Source of the DNA: Torymus aiolomorphi
Lineage: Eukaryota > Arthropoda > Insecta > Hymenoptera > Torymidae
Direction of reading: 5' to 3'
Length of the DNA stretch: 64,000 bases
NCBI GenBank assembly: GCA_036365515.1
Contig: CM070874.1
Span: 22,456,709-22,520,708, forward strand
Shown here: piece by piece, positions 1 to 10,705 of the stretch
Position numbering within the stretch: position 1 is the stretch's first letter
Layout of the letters: each line of letters starts with the position of its first letter
Position numbers and translations under genes: made by a program
The notes under the pieces: generated by a model
What the model saw: only the letters and a program-made list of their open reading frames with translations
The model's database searches: none
What the model was told of the DNA's origin: nothing

Positions 1-1013
1 ATAATTTTCGGTGAATGTCATAGTAGTTACCGAGCTGCTGCTAGACAATATGCAGAGCGTTACCCAGATCGGCGACATCCTAATGATAGAACCATTCAAA
101 AGACTAAAGTTGAGAGCTCAGAATGGCCACTTTAGTCGACAACGTCCAAGTCGTGTATACGACGAAAATGATACACGTGTTCTTGTAATTTTAGCTTACA
201 TTCACCTAAATCCGCACACAAGTTGTCGAATCATTTCAAGAGTCAGGTATTCCTTTTAAAACAGTTTCAAGAATTATCAAAAAAGTGAAATTTCACGCAT
301 ATCAGATAGTATTAGTGCAAGCCTTAACTCCCAATGATCATCAAGAGCGTTTAAATTTTTGTAATTGGGCTTTACGAAAAATTGAGGAGGACCATGACTT
401 CTTTAGGTTTGTAATGTTTAGCGATGAAGCTACTTTCAAAAATAACAGCGAACTTAATAGACACAATTGCCATTATTACTCAGAGGTTAATCCTCATTGG
501 TATCGACAAGTTGATAACCAACACCGTTGGAGTCTAATGGTCTGGTGTGGCATCGTGAATGGTTATCTAAATGGCCCATACTTTTTTGATAGAAATGTAA
601 CAGGAGCTATTTTTCGGGAGATGCTTAGTGAGCACTTACCTGGTATGCTTGAAAATGTTGATTTGGCAACGAGACAAAGAATGTACGTTCAATTAGATGG
701 TGCAGGGCCGCATTATGCACGAATCGTGCGGGACTTTTATGTTATGCATAACATGTACTGTAAAGATGGAGCAGGTCCAGTTTCTTGGCCTGCCCGATCA
801 CCTGACACCGCTTGATTTTTTTTGTGGGGATTTATAAAAGATACAGTGTATGAGGAAGCGCCAACTACAAGAGAAGACATGAAAAATCGAATAAGAGAAG
901 CTTGTGCGGCAATTCCAAGAAACGTACTGCTGAAGATTGTTGATAATTTTCAAATTAGAATCAACTTATGTCTCGAAGCTAATGGTGCTAACTTTGAACA
1001 ACTATTACGAGGT
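1..1013 (+). pseudogene. DD41D mariner-type transposase, frameshifted
   Basis: Cut-and-paste transposase remnant. The N-terminal helix-turn-helix region (GECHSSYRAAARQYAERYPD, the domain often annotated DUF4817) is read in frame 1 up to about base 105. It continues in frame 2 to about 240 and in frame 3 from there to the end, so at least two frameshifts are present. The catalytic core has FSDEATF (first Asp, about 423), QLDGAGPHYAR (second Asp, about 696) and a damaged SPD..DFF segment where a TGA at 813-815 falls beside the third Asp. The C-terminus resumes in the same frame at 816-1013. By analogy with the copy at 37300-38343, the spacing between second and third Asp is 41 residues. The extreme N-terminus lies beyond the window. 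Confidence 0.85.
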
Positions 1014-1046
1014 TGACATTGATTGATATTGAAAAAGTAAATTACT

Positions 1047-1333
1047 CCGGAACGTGAGAGGGGAGGGGACTCACGACAACAGAAAGCACCCCGGAACGTG
1101 AGAGGCGAGGGGACTCACGACAACAAAAAGCACCCCGGAACGTGAGAGGCGAGGGGACTCACGACAACAGAAAGCACCCCGGAACGTGAGAGGCGAGGGG
1201 ACTCACGATAACAGAAAGCACCCCGGAACGTGAGAGGCGAGGGGACTCACGACAACAAAAATCACCCCGGAACGTGAGATGCGAGGGGACTCACGACAAC
1301 AGAAAGCACGCCGGAACGTGAAAGGCAAGGGGG
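1047..1333 (+). repeat. 44-bp tandem array (about 6.5 copies)
   Basis: Units starting CCGGAACGTGAGAGG recur at 1047, 1091, 1135, 1179, 1223, 1267 and 1311, an exact 44-base step with only scattered substitutions. The array lies just past the transposase stop and before the right subterminal region. There are no unique spacers, so it is a minisatellite and not a CRISPR array. Confidence 0.95.
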
Positions 1334-1629
1334 CTTAGAAAAATTGAGCACTCCAACGAAATACTTTCCTATCACATCTACGTCGTTGTGTCTGGGTAAA
1401 GCTGGAATAGGTCTTTGTCCTTCTTGGATCTCTTCGATCTTTATCCTGGATCTTGACGTCTATGTCAAGGCCACATCTTAATAATGACCTGAAGATCAAT
1501 ATCATGGTCAGTTGCCCACCCCCCCTACACTCAGCTTTTGTACAAAACATTTCCTTGTTTAATCTGTGTAGTTTCCAAATGTTTGAATGCGTTGACTGAT
1601 TTCCTTCTTTACATTATGTTGACTTTTGA

Positions 1630-1857
1630 GCTTAAAGTTAGGGTCAAGGTCATATTTGAACGTAAAATTTGTTGCCCTTTCCATTTCCGGGGTCAAAAGT
1701 GACCTTCAAATGACCTTGATCCTTGACCTGAAGGTCACAGTGAAGGTCATTATCAGTTGGCCCCCTCCGTACCCTACAACTTTTGTTTGAATCATTTTTT
1801 CTAGGAGACGCTGTTTTTGAAATTTTCGTGTGCGTCAATTAAAATGACACACCCTGT
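1630..1857 (-). repeat. Right subterminal/terminal repeat with GGTCA-rich words
   Basis: Contains TCAAGGTCA near 1651 and TGACCTTGA near 1714, plus several TGACCTT and AAGGTCA half words. It ends in the terminal inverted repeat tip CACACCCTGTA. The copy at 36196-39380 has the same kind of sequence in both arms. Confidence 0.7.
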
Positions 1858-2744
1858 AGAAGGATAAAGAAATTTTAATACATTTCTAAGAATAGTCATA
1901 TAGTTATTTCGGAGAGTTGTTTGCATTACTTGACTATCGATAATTGATTTCACAACTTTCGATTGTTTAATTTGCAGTGAACAATGTGAATGTATTTACA
2001 ATTTGTTGAGCATATAATTGGCTGGAAGAAATAAAAGACTTTTTCGCTAGTATTTATTTGATTTCTTTTACAAAATCATAAATATTATTATTTTATAAAT
2101 TATACAGAAAAAACTGATACTTGCCTTATTTTATACTTTCGTAGAAAGTTTTATTAACAATACTATTTGTTTTACTGCTATTGTTTTAAAAAAATATTTA
2201 TAGGCTTTCGTTAAAGTTCTTGGTACAAAGTTTGACCAATGTAGATTATACAGAAAAAACTTCTATAGTTGCCTTATTTAATACTTTCATAGAAAGTTTT
2301 ATTAGCAATATTATTATTTGTACAGTCATGAAAAAATTACCATTTAAGTAGTATTGTTAAATAAATTATTGGTTTTCTTAAAAAATTTTTGGAAAGATTT
2401 TTATGTACCTAGTTTGCGAAACTTAAGGTGATTGTTAGTAAGGAATTAAGTATATATTGTATATGAAATAGTAACCAAACTTATTCTTGCCTATAAGTTT
2501 TTACTTTTGTAAAAAAATTTTTTTGAGAGATTTCTCAACTTTTTAATTAAAAGTAAAAGTACATTATAAATAATGTTTGTTATGTAGAAAACTACACTTT
2601 AATTGATTTCACAACTTTTTTGGGTTGGACTTTCAGTATCCGCGTGAAAGAAATTTATTTCTACTTTAGAACGCAAAAATTTATTATTTATTCGTAGAAT
2701 TCCTTTTCATAAAATAAAACGTAAATAATTTTTTAGGATATTGT
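1858..2744. other. AT-rich intergenic DNA with a 147-bp duplication
   Basis: No coding signal seen. A segment beginning TATACAGAAAAAACT occurs at 2101 and again at 2248 (period 147). The stretch around 2175-2235 (ATTGTTTTAAAAAAA then a CTTTCGTTAAAGTTCTT-like sequence) recurs in diverged form near 21775-21845, so it is a dispersed repeat of unknown class. Confidence 0.6.
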
Positions 2745-3268
2745 ATAGGTTTCACCGCCGCTCTCTCTACTTCAGAGTGGGGGAAGCCTCTGAGGCAACT
2801 TGGCGTCCTACAGCCTCTATACCATACTGCCTCCCACTACCAACCTGAGGCTCCACCCCTGATCCAGAATATAAATTGGGCCACACCGCCGGCATCGAGT
2901 CAGTCGCTACCAAGTACATGAGACGCTTCGTAGCTTAGAACCTGGGTCGTTACCAACTAGATTGGTACTTGCTGCACTTGTTGCATGTTGCGCCCAAAAG
3001 TTCTATCTTATTATCAGATTGAGTAAACCTTAAAGTCACGCGTCATCGATTAATTGTTCGAACCGATACAAAGAGATTGTGTTAAGGCAAAATTAATAAA
3101 AATCAAGTTAAAGTTAATTCTCTCGAGTTTGAGTTTTATTTCAAACTTCCCGCGACTCCTTGCGCTTGAGCGCTTAATTGAGAAAACGTTCCCACATCCT
3201 GATTAGTCAAGTTGGCGACCATTGCAGAAGTGCCTTTCTACTCGCAGACCCCGACTCGGGTTATAACA
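2745..3268 (+). mobile_element. Solo LTR fragment, gypsy A family
   Basis: Reads collinearly with the reverse complement of the LTRs at 6482-7636 and 19972-21168. Shared blocks include GCCTCCCACTACCAACCTGA, the TATA-like TATAAATT at 2870-2877, CTCCTTGCGCT and GTGCCTTTCTACTC. The 3' tip is CGGGTTATAACA at 3268. The 5' part of U3 is missing or too diverged to place, so the start is approximate. No internal region or partner LTR is adjacent. It is more diverged than the two LTRs of the full element, and therefore probably older. Confidence 0.75.
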
Positions 3269-6200
3269 ATGCTATGTCGTCTGCGCACTTCTTACGTGCA
3301 CTTGCCGGTTACAAACTGCCGGCAAGCCGAACCTTGCCGGTGACCTTCAACAAATAATGTCCTGGACCTGTGTTCTCTCTCTGCGCTCGCTCTCTCCGCA
3401 CGAGAACGCCTATTCGAAGCCGTTGTCCAGGTGCGACGAGCCTGGACAAGCGGTCGCGCGTAATTACCCGCGGCGCGGATGATACGTGCACGCTTACCGT
3501 TCTGATAGGTTAGATTGATACGGTGTGGCCTATATTTCTCGTGGACATCCTCGCTGCTTGTCTGGCTTCGTAGTATCATCTCTCGTGATCTTCTCTGCTG
3601 CTCTCATGCCAGGCGAACAGGCTTACTGCACGAGGATGTTGCTGGTTTGGGATTGCGGCAGGTTGATCTAGCCTGTCGCACTGTTTCTGTATTCTTCTTG
3701 TGTTTCCGATGAAAGTACGGGACGACACACTCCTCGAACAACGATAATAGCCTCAGGATGCAACTCGTCTGCACTCCTGAGGTTAAAACAGTGAAACACG
3801 TCACTACTTATCGCGGGAAACGCGGTATCTCCGCGAACCTGCTTCCGTACGCGCTTCTCTCCGAACGATAACAACAAGATGGATGTCGGGCTCTCTCGGG
3901 TCGGCGCGAGCGTTCGCTACGACGAACTTACTAATTACCGACATCGGTACGGCAGGCCATGACAGTATTAAAAAATAATACTTTCTAGACAGTGTCAATA
4001 ATTTCAAATAACTACAGTTCGACACGCGCGATTCGCGCGCTGATTGTTTTTTTTTAAGTTACAAAATAAGCTGTATAATTAATGAACAGTTTCTTTTTTA
4101 TTTACAAGAGAAATGTTATTATTCAATTAATTATTTAAGGTTGTATGGGCTATATGTCAAAAATAATGTCAGATCAATAAAGTTTCGTCAGTAGGTCAAT
4201 AATATCATTATAAACGTCTCTGCCAAATTTGAATATGATTTGCGAGCTAGTTTTCGAGATATTGTAGTTTAAAATTAACGTGGGTTCTTATGGAGATTCT
4301 CTGAATATGGCTAGACTCGTTGTAGTTATTGAAAAAATTAAGTTGAAAAAATAGTGTTTAGTTCTTGTAAATTTGTGTATACGTAAAAGAAAACCTTTAT
4401 AATCGATTGCAATTGAAATGAATTGCTTTTTCCTCACACCAGGTCGAAAGTGCCTCATTCCCGCCCGGCTCCGAAACGGAAATATGGCATTTTCGGCCTC
4501 GATGTGAGGAAAAATAGTATACGCACCACGGGAGGAAAAAACTTGGATAGTCCATAGCTCGTGTAAATTGCCACCCGAGCCGAAGGCGAGTGCGTAATAT
4601 ATTATTGCGACCTATTATTAAAGTTATAGCATAAAAACTGTGTAATAAAACGTGCAGTCATACCAACAAGGGAAAGAAATGAGCACTACAATGTTCTAAA
4701 ACCGATGTAAAGTTTCCTTCATAGTTCTAAAAAATATTTTACATATTTGTTTACTCTTAGTACTGTAGAATATTTGTGTTTTCGACGAATTATACGACCA
4801 AAATATTTGTCTTAAATTTTTGAATGAGACCTTACGGCCAATACAACCTTAATGCACTTATTTTGAATTCATTTCAAAATATAAGGTCAACATTATAACG
4901 TTTTTCATCAAGCTGTGTTATAGTTTTATTGACTAAAAAATATATGTATGAAGAAGTATTTGTTATTTTAATATATGATTTTTCTTTATCGTTTGAATTT
5001 AGTTCTAGTGATACAAATTTAAAGGTTCATTCAATTCTATAGTATCAGAATGTCACTACAATGTTAAAGATTAATCAAGTTCAATTTCATGTAAATAGGC
5101 TTTTTTCATGTTGTGATTTTGTTCAATAAGTAAAATTGCCACTAAGATAAATAAACAATAACATAATTATGAAAATATCTGTTCTCTATGTTTAATAATG
5201 TTAAACATGTAAAACGGTAAAGTAAAAGTATAAAATTCAAGATGAACATTTTTATATTGAGAAAACTATGTTTTTAATTTTAACTAAATAAAAAGATCCT
5301 TACACTAATCCCACCATCATCACTAATAAAAAACCGCTCCCAATATACATTGGCACTTAGCTTTCTCAAACTAATGTATTTATTCCTCTTTTTTAATTTT
5401 TTATATGACAATAATAAATTGTATTATACAAAATGTTCTCTATCTATCAAATATTGTCTGAAAAACGCTATACGAAAATATTTTTAAAAAATTTTCAACC
5501 TCAAATATCTTTGGTCGTGACAGTTCGATTTTTTTTTGCGCAACGAACTCAGTTTGAAGATATAAAAAATCTATATCCTCTACATCAAATTTCAGGACGA
5601 TTAATTGATTTTTATTCTTGTCATCGTGTGTCAGTGAAAACATGTTTTTTTAAATAATTTTTTTCCCAAAAATAAATGAAGATAATCTCTTGAAATTTAT
5701 ACCAAATATTATCTTGAATAAGCGTAATAAGTAAATAAAATTTTGAGTCGATAATCAAATGTTTTTTGAAAAATTAATTTATGAATTATAAGAACATTTT
5801 CCATGACATATTAAAGATAATTTGAAAATTAAAAACAGAAAACGTAGGTAGTTTAAAGATTTTTTGGTTATAAAAAAAAGAAAATCGATAAAAAATTAAA
5901 ACCGAGTACTTTTTCGGGACCAAGAGAATAAGCTTTGTCCGATGAAAATAGGTGAATTGGTTTTCGAGATATTGAGTGTTTACACACACCATGCATGCAT
6001 GCACGCACGCACACACGCACACACACACGCACACATGCACACAATTTTCTCAAAATTGACAGATTTCAACATAATCGCCTTAAACTATCTTTTTGAACAT
6101 TTTATTCTAGAAAATTTTTGTCACCGACAAAATTTGTCAATTTTTATTGCAAAGCTCTAAGGGGAATCAAAATAGATATAAATTTACAATTCTACTAAAA

Positions 6201-6481
6201 ACAATAAAAAAAAAGTTAGTATAAACATAACTCTATTTATCTATAAAAGTCCTTCTAAAATCATTAAAAAAAACATTCCCTGCATAAAAAATATATATGT
6301 ACAAATATAACGTAGAAAATTAATTCAAAATTTACTAATATTACTTTTCTGATCAAGTATTGAATAAATATTTTTTTTAAATGAAAATTTTTCATCGATT
6401 TATCAATTGATTATCAATTTCTATCAATTAATATATATCATATTTTCCCGCTCACAACACATACGCTATCTCTATATATAC
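3269..6481. other. Non-coding stretch, GC-rich start then AT-rich
   Basis: 3269-4030 is GC-richer than its surroundings and holds several short overlapping open frames on both strands with no recognisable domain. 4430-4600 is a second GC-richer patch with no gene. The rest is AT-rich with no gene seen. A short block at about 5328-5400 (AAACCGCTCCCAAT then TAGCTTTCTCAAACT) recurs near 63154-63200, so it is a dispersed repeat. Confidence 0.5.
5985..6045. repeat. CA/GCAC microsatellite
   Basis: Runs of CATG, CGCA and CA dinucleotides from about 5985 to 6045. It creates artefactual His/Cys/Val-rich open frames on both strands. Confidence 0.9.
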
Positions 6482-7636
6482 TGTTACGACCCGAGTTGGT
6501 CTTTTAGAGTAGAAAGGCACTTCTACAATGGTCGCCATTGGACTACCAGGTTTACCTAAATTGTGATGTGGGATCGTTTGTTTGTAAAGCGCTGGAGCGC
6601 AAGGAGACGCGGGAAATTCGAAATAAAACACTAGCCAGAACTAAAGTTAACTTCACTGTTTATTTATTTATTTACTGGACTGTTCAATCTGAGCGGGAGA
6701 TGGAGCCCTTGGGCGCAACATGCACAAGTGCAGCAGAGTACCAAAATGGCAACGACCCAAGGTTCCGGAGCTACGGAGCGTCTCATGTGCTCGGTAGCGA
6801 CTGCCCGAGGCCGGCGGCGAGGCCCAATTCATATTCTGGGTCGTAGGTGGAGCTTCAGGTTGGTAGTGGGAGGCAGCATGGTGTAGAGGCTGTAGAGCGC
6901 CAGGTTGCCCCAGAGGCCTCCCCCGTTCTAAAGTCGGGGGCTAGCGGTGGAGGGGCCCCTGACCAGAAAATAGGGTCGAGAATGATAGGCAGCGGGTTGT
7001 GGACCACCCCCGCCAGTGGCGTAGGGTGCCGCTGGTTCGTGATTGGTCGTTGGTGACGGCTCGGGCCGTTAGGTCGTTGCGCGCCACTGCGCACTAGCTC
7101 TGGGAATTGTTTGTCGCTGCTGAACCGTTGACTTGTCCTTGAGGTGACCCTTGTTGACGACTGTCAGCTGTCTCTGGGGGTGCCTTACGGGTAAACATTT
7201 CTTGAATGTGTTTACGCCTTCCGCCTCTCGGAAGTGTTTACGCGCTCGTCCGTTGGAATGACCTTATTGTCGTCTGTCGCTCGCCTCAAGGTCATCCTTG
7301 TTGTTGCCTGCCGCTTGCCTTAAAGGTCACTCATGTTGCCCCTCTCGATTGCCCTTGAGATGACTTCCTGCAACAGAGCTTTTTTCCTACCCGAGCGAGC
7401 TTTTATAATTAATTATTATTACGGGCGCCGTTATTGAATTGTTAATTATTATTCCTCACGTAATTGACTGATCATTAATTAATCGCAAATCATTAAATTA
7501 TCGTAATAGTTTAACGCACCTGCTTCGTCATTAATAGTTAAATTACCATAGCGCAATTATAATAGCAATAATTTCGTTATTGCTTGTTTTATTAATAATT
7601 CCTATTCGGGTCATTATTTATTATTCGATTAATTAA
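6482..7636 (-). repeat. 3' LTR of gypsy A
   Basis: About 1155 bp, starting TGTTACGACC on the plus strand and ending TTAATTAA at 7636. It is collinear with 19972-21168 except for a segment of about 50 bp around 20155-20215 found only in the other LTR. The purine tract (complement of TCTCCCCTCTTTT) follows directly, which marks this as the 3' LTR. Confidence 0.9.
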
Positions 7637-7655
7637 GTTTCTCCCCTCTTTTAAA
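7637..7655 (-). other. Polypurine tract of gypsy A
   Basis: Plus strand GTTTCTCCCCTCTTTT, i.e. AAAAGAGGGGAGAAAC on the element strand, directly before the LTR start. This is where plus-strand priming is expected in this family. Confidence 0.75.
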
Positions 7656-8168
7656 ACACGAACGCGTGGTTTGGGCTTTTACTTGATTCTACACTTCGAA
7701 AGAAAAAAAAAAGAAATTTGGTTGCTGGATCCCCCCCCCCCATTTCTAGCACGGGAGAATCTGCTCGGCGTGATGAACCCCGATGCCCATTTCTTGGCTT
7801 ATTGGTTCACTGATTATAATGAATTTCCATTTTTTTTTTTTAGTTAAAAGAAATTCCCCCCCCCCCTTTTCTATTTACCGTGAGGGTATTGGGGAGAGAG
7901 AGGGAAAAAGAATGGTGCAGATATAAGAAAATATAACAATTACATTTATTAAAAAACAAAAGGGGAGAAAAAAAGAGAAAAATAATACATAGACACATAA
8001 ATATATAAATACTTAAATACATTATTTAAATTAAACATAACGCATGATAATCTGGTAGAAAAAATACACAAGATAACCTTAATACAAAATAATCTGATAG
8101 AAAAATACAAAAATACGAAGGATTCACCTATAATCTATATATACTCGATTATCAAAGAACGCGGGCCT
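7656..8168. other. Gypsy A 3' region, C-homopolymers
   Basis: Internal 3' untranslated DNA of the element. Contains runs of C near 7729 and 7857 and poly-T near 7831. No gene seen. Confidence 0.5.
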
Positions 8169-8744
8169 TTATTGGGTCCGTGAGTTGAAGATCCCTCCTC
8201 GCAGAATTTCGTCGCTGTGCGTATAATATACGTATGTGCAGTTGCTGCATTTATCTAGACTTTTTACTGCATGCGGGTTGTTCCCGCAGCGGCAGGATGG
8301 TGGTTGGAGGGCTGTGTATAGGCCCGTTATGTGAAAGCGCTTAATATACCAGCCCTCCCTGGCATCCCGATGGCAGTTCACTCAGCGCCATGCTGTCCCT
8401 TCTGGGGCCATCAGCACATCGGCTGCGCAATGCCCAACCCGGCGGATTCCCGTATTTCGTTTATCTACTCGTCCTGCAAGTATCTTCTGGACGTGTTTTA
8501 GCTGGCGCTCGTTCCTAGGCACCGGTGCTATCCGGTAGGGCGCCTGGCCTTCCTGCCGCATAACTACCCGCTCGGGGACCGCCACCAGCACCATCCGTTC
8601 CTCAATCACGGGGGGCGGCGATGCAAGCCCCGGCGGCACCTAAACGGGGTTAAAGTAAACCGGGGGTGGTGGCATGCCGGCGGCCTCGTCGACAACCAAG
8701 ATGGCTTCATTCTCGTTCGTTGGCTCTATCTTGATGGGAAACAT
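8169..8744 (-). pseudogene. Accessory ORF3 of gypsy A, in the env position
   Basis: One frame runs from an ATG at 8744 (MFPIKIEPTNENEAIL...) to a stop at 8169, about 190 codons, interrupted by a TAG at 8640-8642 and a TGA at 8382-8384. It lies between integrase and the 3' LTR, where errantiviruses keep env. The visible protein has a Pro-rich N-terminal part, a basic middle (RQLKHVQKILAGRVDKR) and a Cys cluster near the end (CRCG...KCSNC). I see no signal peptide, furin site or membrane segment, so it does not look like an envelope protein. Six bases upstream of the ATG is a textbook splice acceptor (TTTTCTTTTTACAG), which suggests expression from a spliced subgenomic RNA. Product function unknown. 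Confidence 0.55.
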
Positions 8745-8751
8745 GGTTCCT

Positions 8752-8768
8752 GTAAAAAGAAAAGGGAA
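8752..8768 (-). promoter_or_regulatory. Candidate 3' splice site for ORF3
   Basis: On the element strand a pyrimidine run ends in ACAG (TTTTCTTTTTACAG), a few bases before the ORF3 start codon. Retroelements with an env-position gene commonly use such an acceptor. The donor was not identified. Confidence 0.45.
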
Positions 8769-9604
8769 TTTTTCCCTAGTTAGAGGCGTACAAACGTATG
8801 TTTTGGTCACAAGGGAGAGGAAGAGAAGGAACGAAACGGGCAGCGGCGCGAAGATAGTGGAGGAAACGCGGAGGGGGGGGGGGGGCGACAGATGTCGAGC
8901 GACGTGTTATGCGGGTGTCAGGGCGTGTGACGCGGAGGCGTTTGCAAGGAACCAAGATAATACGCGTGCGATGGTGGAAGACCCACGCGGGGCGTCCTAC
9001 ATCGCGTGGCATGTTGCGTGGGTTCCAGGATGGCGCGACGTGAAAGCGCTCGTTGTGCGGAATGGCGTCCGCAAAAGAGGCCGAGAGAAAAGGGAAATTC
9101 GACAGAAATCCGTGCCACGTGGCGCGCGACGTGGATACGAGTACGGCGCAACGAGAATGGACGCGATGATAATCGCGGCGGTTGAAAGGACCGGCTTGAG
9201 GGTGAGAAGACTTAAAAATCTGCGCCTCGCGGCGTGCTGCGAGAGCACGTGGATGGCGAACTGCGAATGAACACGACGATAACCGCGGCCGTTGGAAAGA
9301 ACAGCGTAAGGACAAAAACTGAAAATCTGCGCCTCGCGGCGTGATGCGAGAGCATGTGGGCGGCGCAACGCGAACGAACGCGATGATAACCGCGGTGGTT
9401 GGAAAAACAGCGCGAGGATGAAAACTGAAAATTTGCGCGTCGCGGCGTGCTGCGAGAGCACGAGGGCGGCGCAACGCGAATGAATGCGACGATAACCGCG
9501 GCGGTTGGAAAAGCAACGCGAGGATGAAAGAAACACACAGGAGAGGAAAGAAAATTTGTAGGTCTGTTTGGGCTTACCTTGGTGTGCGGAGGCAGTGATA
9601 GGCG
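8769..9604. repeat. Gypsy A spacer with 106-bp tandem repeats
   Basis: From about 9110 to 9540 a GC-rich unit recurs with a step of 106-107 bases. The block TGCGCCTCGCGGCGTG starts at 9221 and 9328, with a variant at 9434, plus a partial copy upstream. Because the unit has few stops, open frames occur on both strands (longest 8776-9516 minus); their Arg/Pro-rich translations only mirror the repeat. No domain is recognisable. Confidence 0.8.
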
Positions 9605-10705
9605 CCGGAGTTCGAAAACGGGAAATAATAACTAGATCTAGTTATTTTCGACCAGTGCTAAGTTCAAGGCAGAGAATTTGCTTTAGTGAGTGACCGAGTG
9701 TAAGCGCGACGTTGCAACGTGTATTTCAAAGTCAGGTCAGGCTAGTTAGACTGGCCCCATCCCCATGCTGCATTCTCAGCAAATTCTCTGCCTTGAACTT
9801 GCTAGGAGAGGCCGCGAACTCCCAGATCACGGATTCGGCTCAAACTTTGCGATATGTTTTTGAATGTAGAAATATAAAGAAAGCTGCAATATTAGACCCT
9901 AACGCTCAAAAAAACTGAAGTTCTGCGCCTTTTTAGCTTTATTTTGAAAAAAGGCTTGAAAAAAACCTCTTCTTGAAACGGTAACCATTTAACTCCGGGG
10001 AGTCTTAAATATAATTTCAAAAATAGAAAATAAAACTAGAGAAATGACCTTTCATTTGCTTTTTTAAGAATTAAAAAATGTTGATTTTTCAAAAGTTATG
10101 TAAGTTTAAAATTGAGCATCGAAAGTGCATCAAAATATGCCGGCAGTCGAACAGTTTAATTTTAGGGATTAAGGCGATGTGAACCTCAAAATCAACCCAA
10201 TTTCATTATTTAATTAATAAACATTCGAACGTTTATTTGGAAAAGCAATTCTTTCAGGCGCTCTGTGTATGTAAATACTATGCTCAGATTTTTTTGTTAG
10301 TAATTCTATTATTATTTGCAAAAGAAATATACATTCTAAAATTTGTCGGTAAGTACACATTACCTTAAACAGTGCATTTTCGATGCTCTATTTTAAACTT
10401 TTATAACTTTGGAAGGAATCAACATTTTTAATTCTTAAAAAAGCAAATGAAAGGTCATTTTCTCTAGTTTTATTTTCTATTTTTGAAATTATATTTAAGA
10501 CTCCCCGGAGTTAAATGGTTACCGTTTCAAGAAGAGAAGCTAAAAAGGCGCAGAACTTCAGATTTTTTGAGCGTTGGGGTCTAATATTGAGTTGGGGTCT
10601 AAGTTTGAGCCGAATCCGTGATCCAAAGTTCGCGGTCTCTCCTCCTGGTTAGCACTGGTCGAAAATAACTAGATCTAGTTATTATTTCCCGTTTCCGAAC
10701 TCCGG
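9605..10705. mobile_element. Foldback element with 56-bp terminal inverted repeats
   Basis: 9605-9660 is repeated in inverted form at 10650-10705 with a single mismatch by eye. Each arm contains a perfect 20-bp palindrome, AATAACTAGATCTAGTTATT (9627-9646 and 10664-10683). Internally it encodes nothing and contains a second foldback (9802-10648). A short inverted pair (TTCAAGGCAGAGAATTTGCT near 9663 and its complement near 9779) lies in the left part. It sits within the 3' region of gypsy A. Confidence 0.8.
9802..10648. mobile_element. CTAGGAGAGGC-type foldback MITE, copy 1
   Basis: Starts CTAGGAGAGGCCGCGAACTC and ends with a diverged inverted copy. Its arms contain GATCACGGATTCGGCTCAAAC and a segment reading GCGCCTTTTTAGC. 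The same element is present at 52015-52708, so this is a dispersed non-autonomous family. No coding capacity. The right arm is partly deleted or rearranged compared with copy 2. Confidence 0.8.

Larger units (their letters stand above)
1..1857 (+). mobile_element. DD41D mariner-type DNA transposon, copy 1 (left end outside window)
   Basis: A Tc1/mariner-superfamily transposon. It holds a transposase reading frame (1-1013), a 44-bp tandem array (1047-1333) and a subterminal zone rich in TGACCTTGA/TCAAGGTCA words. The right end, near 1857, reads ...AAAATGACACACCCTGTA. Reversed, this matches the left tip of the second copy at 36196 (GGGTGT..CATTTTAA), so both belong to one family or close relatives. 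The left terminal repeat and target duplication lie outside the window. The transposase is broken, so the copy cannot move by itself. Confidence 0.8.

Noticed and set aside
1047..1333. CRISPR-like regular array
   Set aside because: Units are contiguous without unique spacers and lie in a eukaryotic transposon; the 30-bp array at 37005 is the same kind of minisatellite.
3292..4025. Several overlapping frames of 60-95 codons
   Set aside because: GC-richer DNA with frames open on both strands, no recognisable domain and no consistent start or splice context.
8776..9516. 246-codon minus-strand open frame
   Set aside because: Overlaps the 106-bp tandem array. The translation is a repeated Arg/Pro-rich string and several other frames are open too, so it mirrors low stop density.
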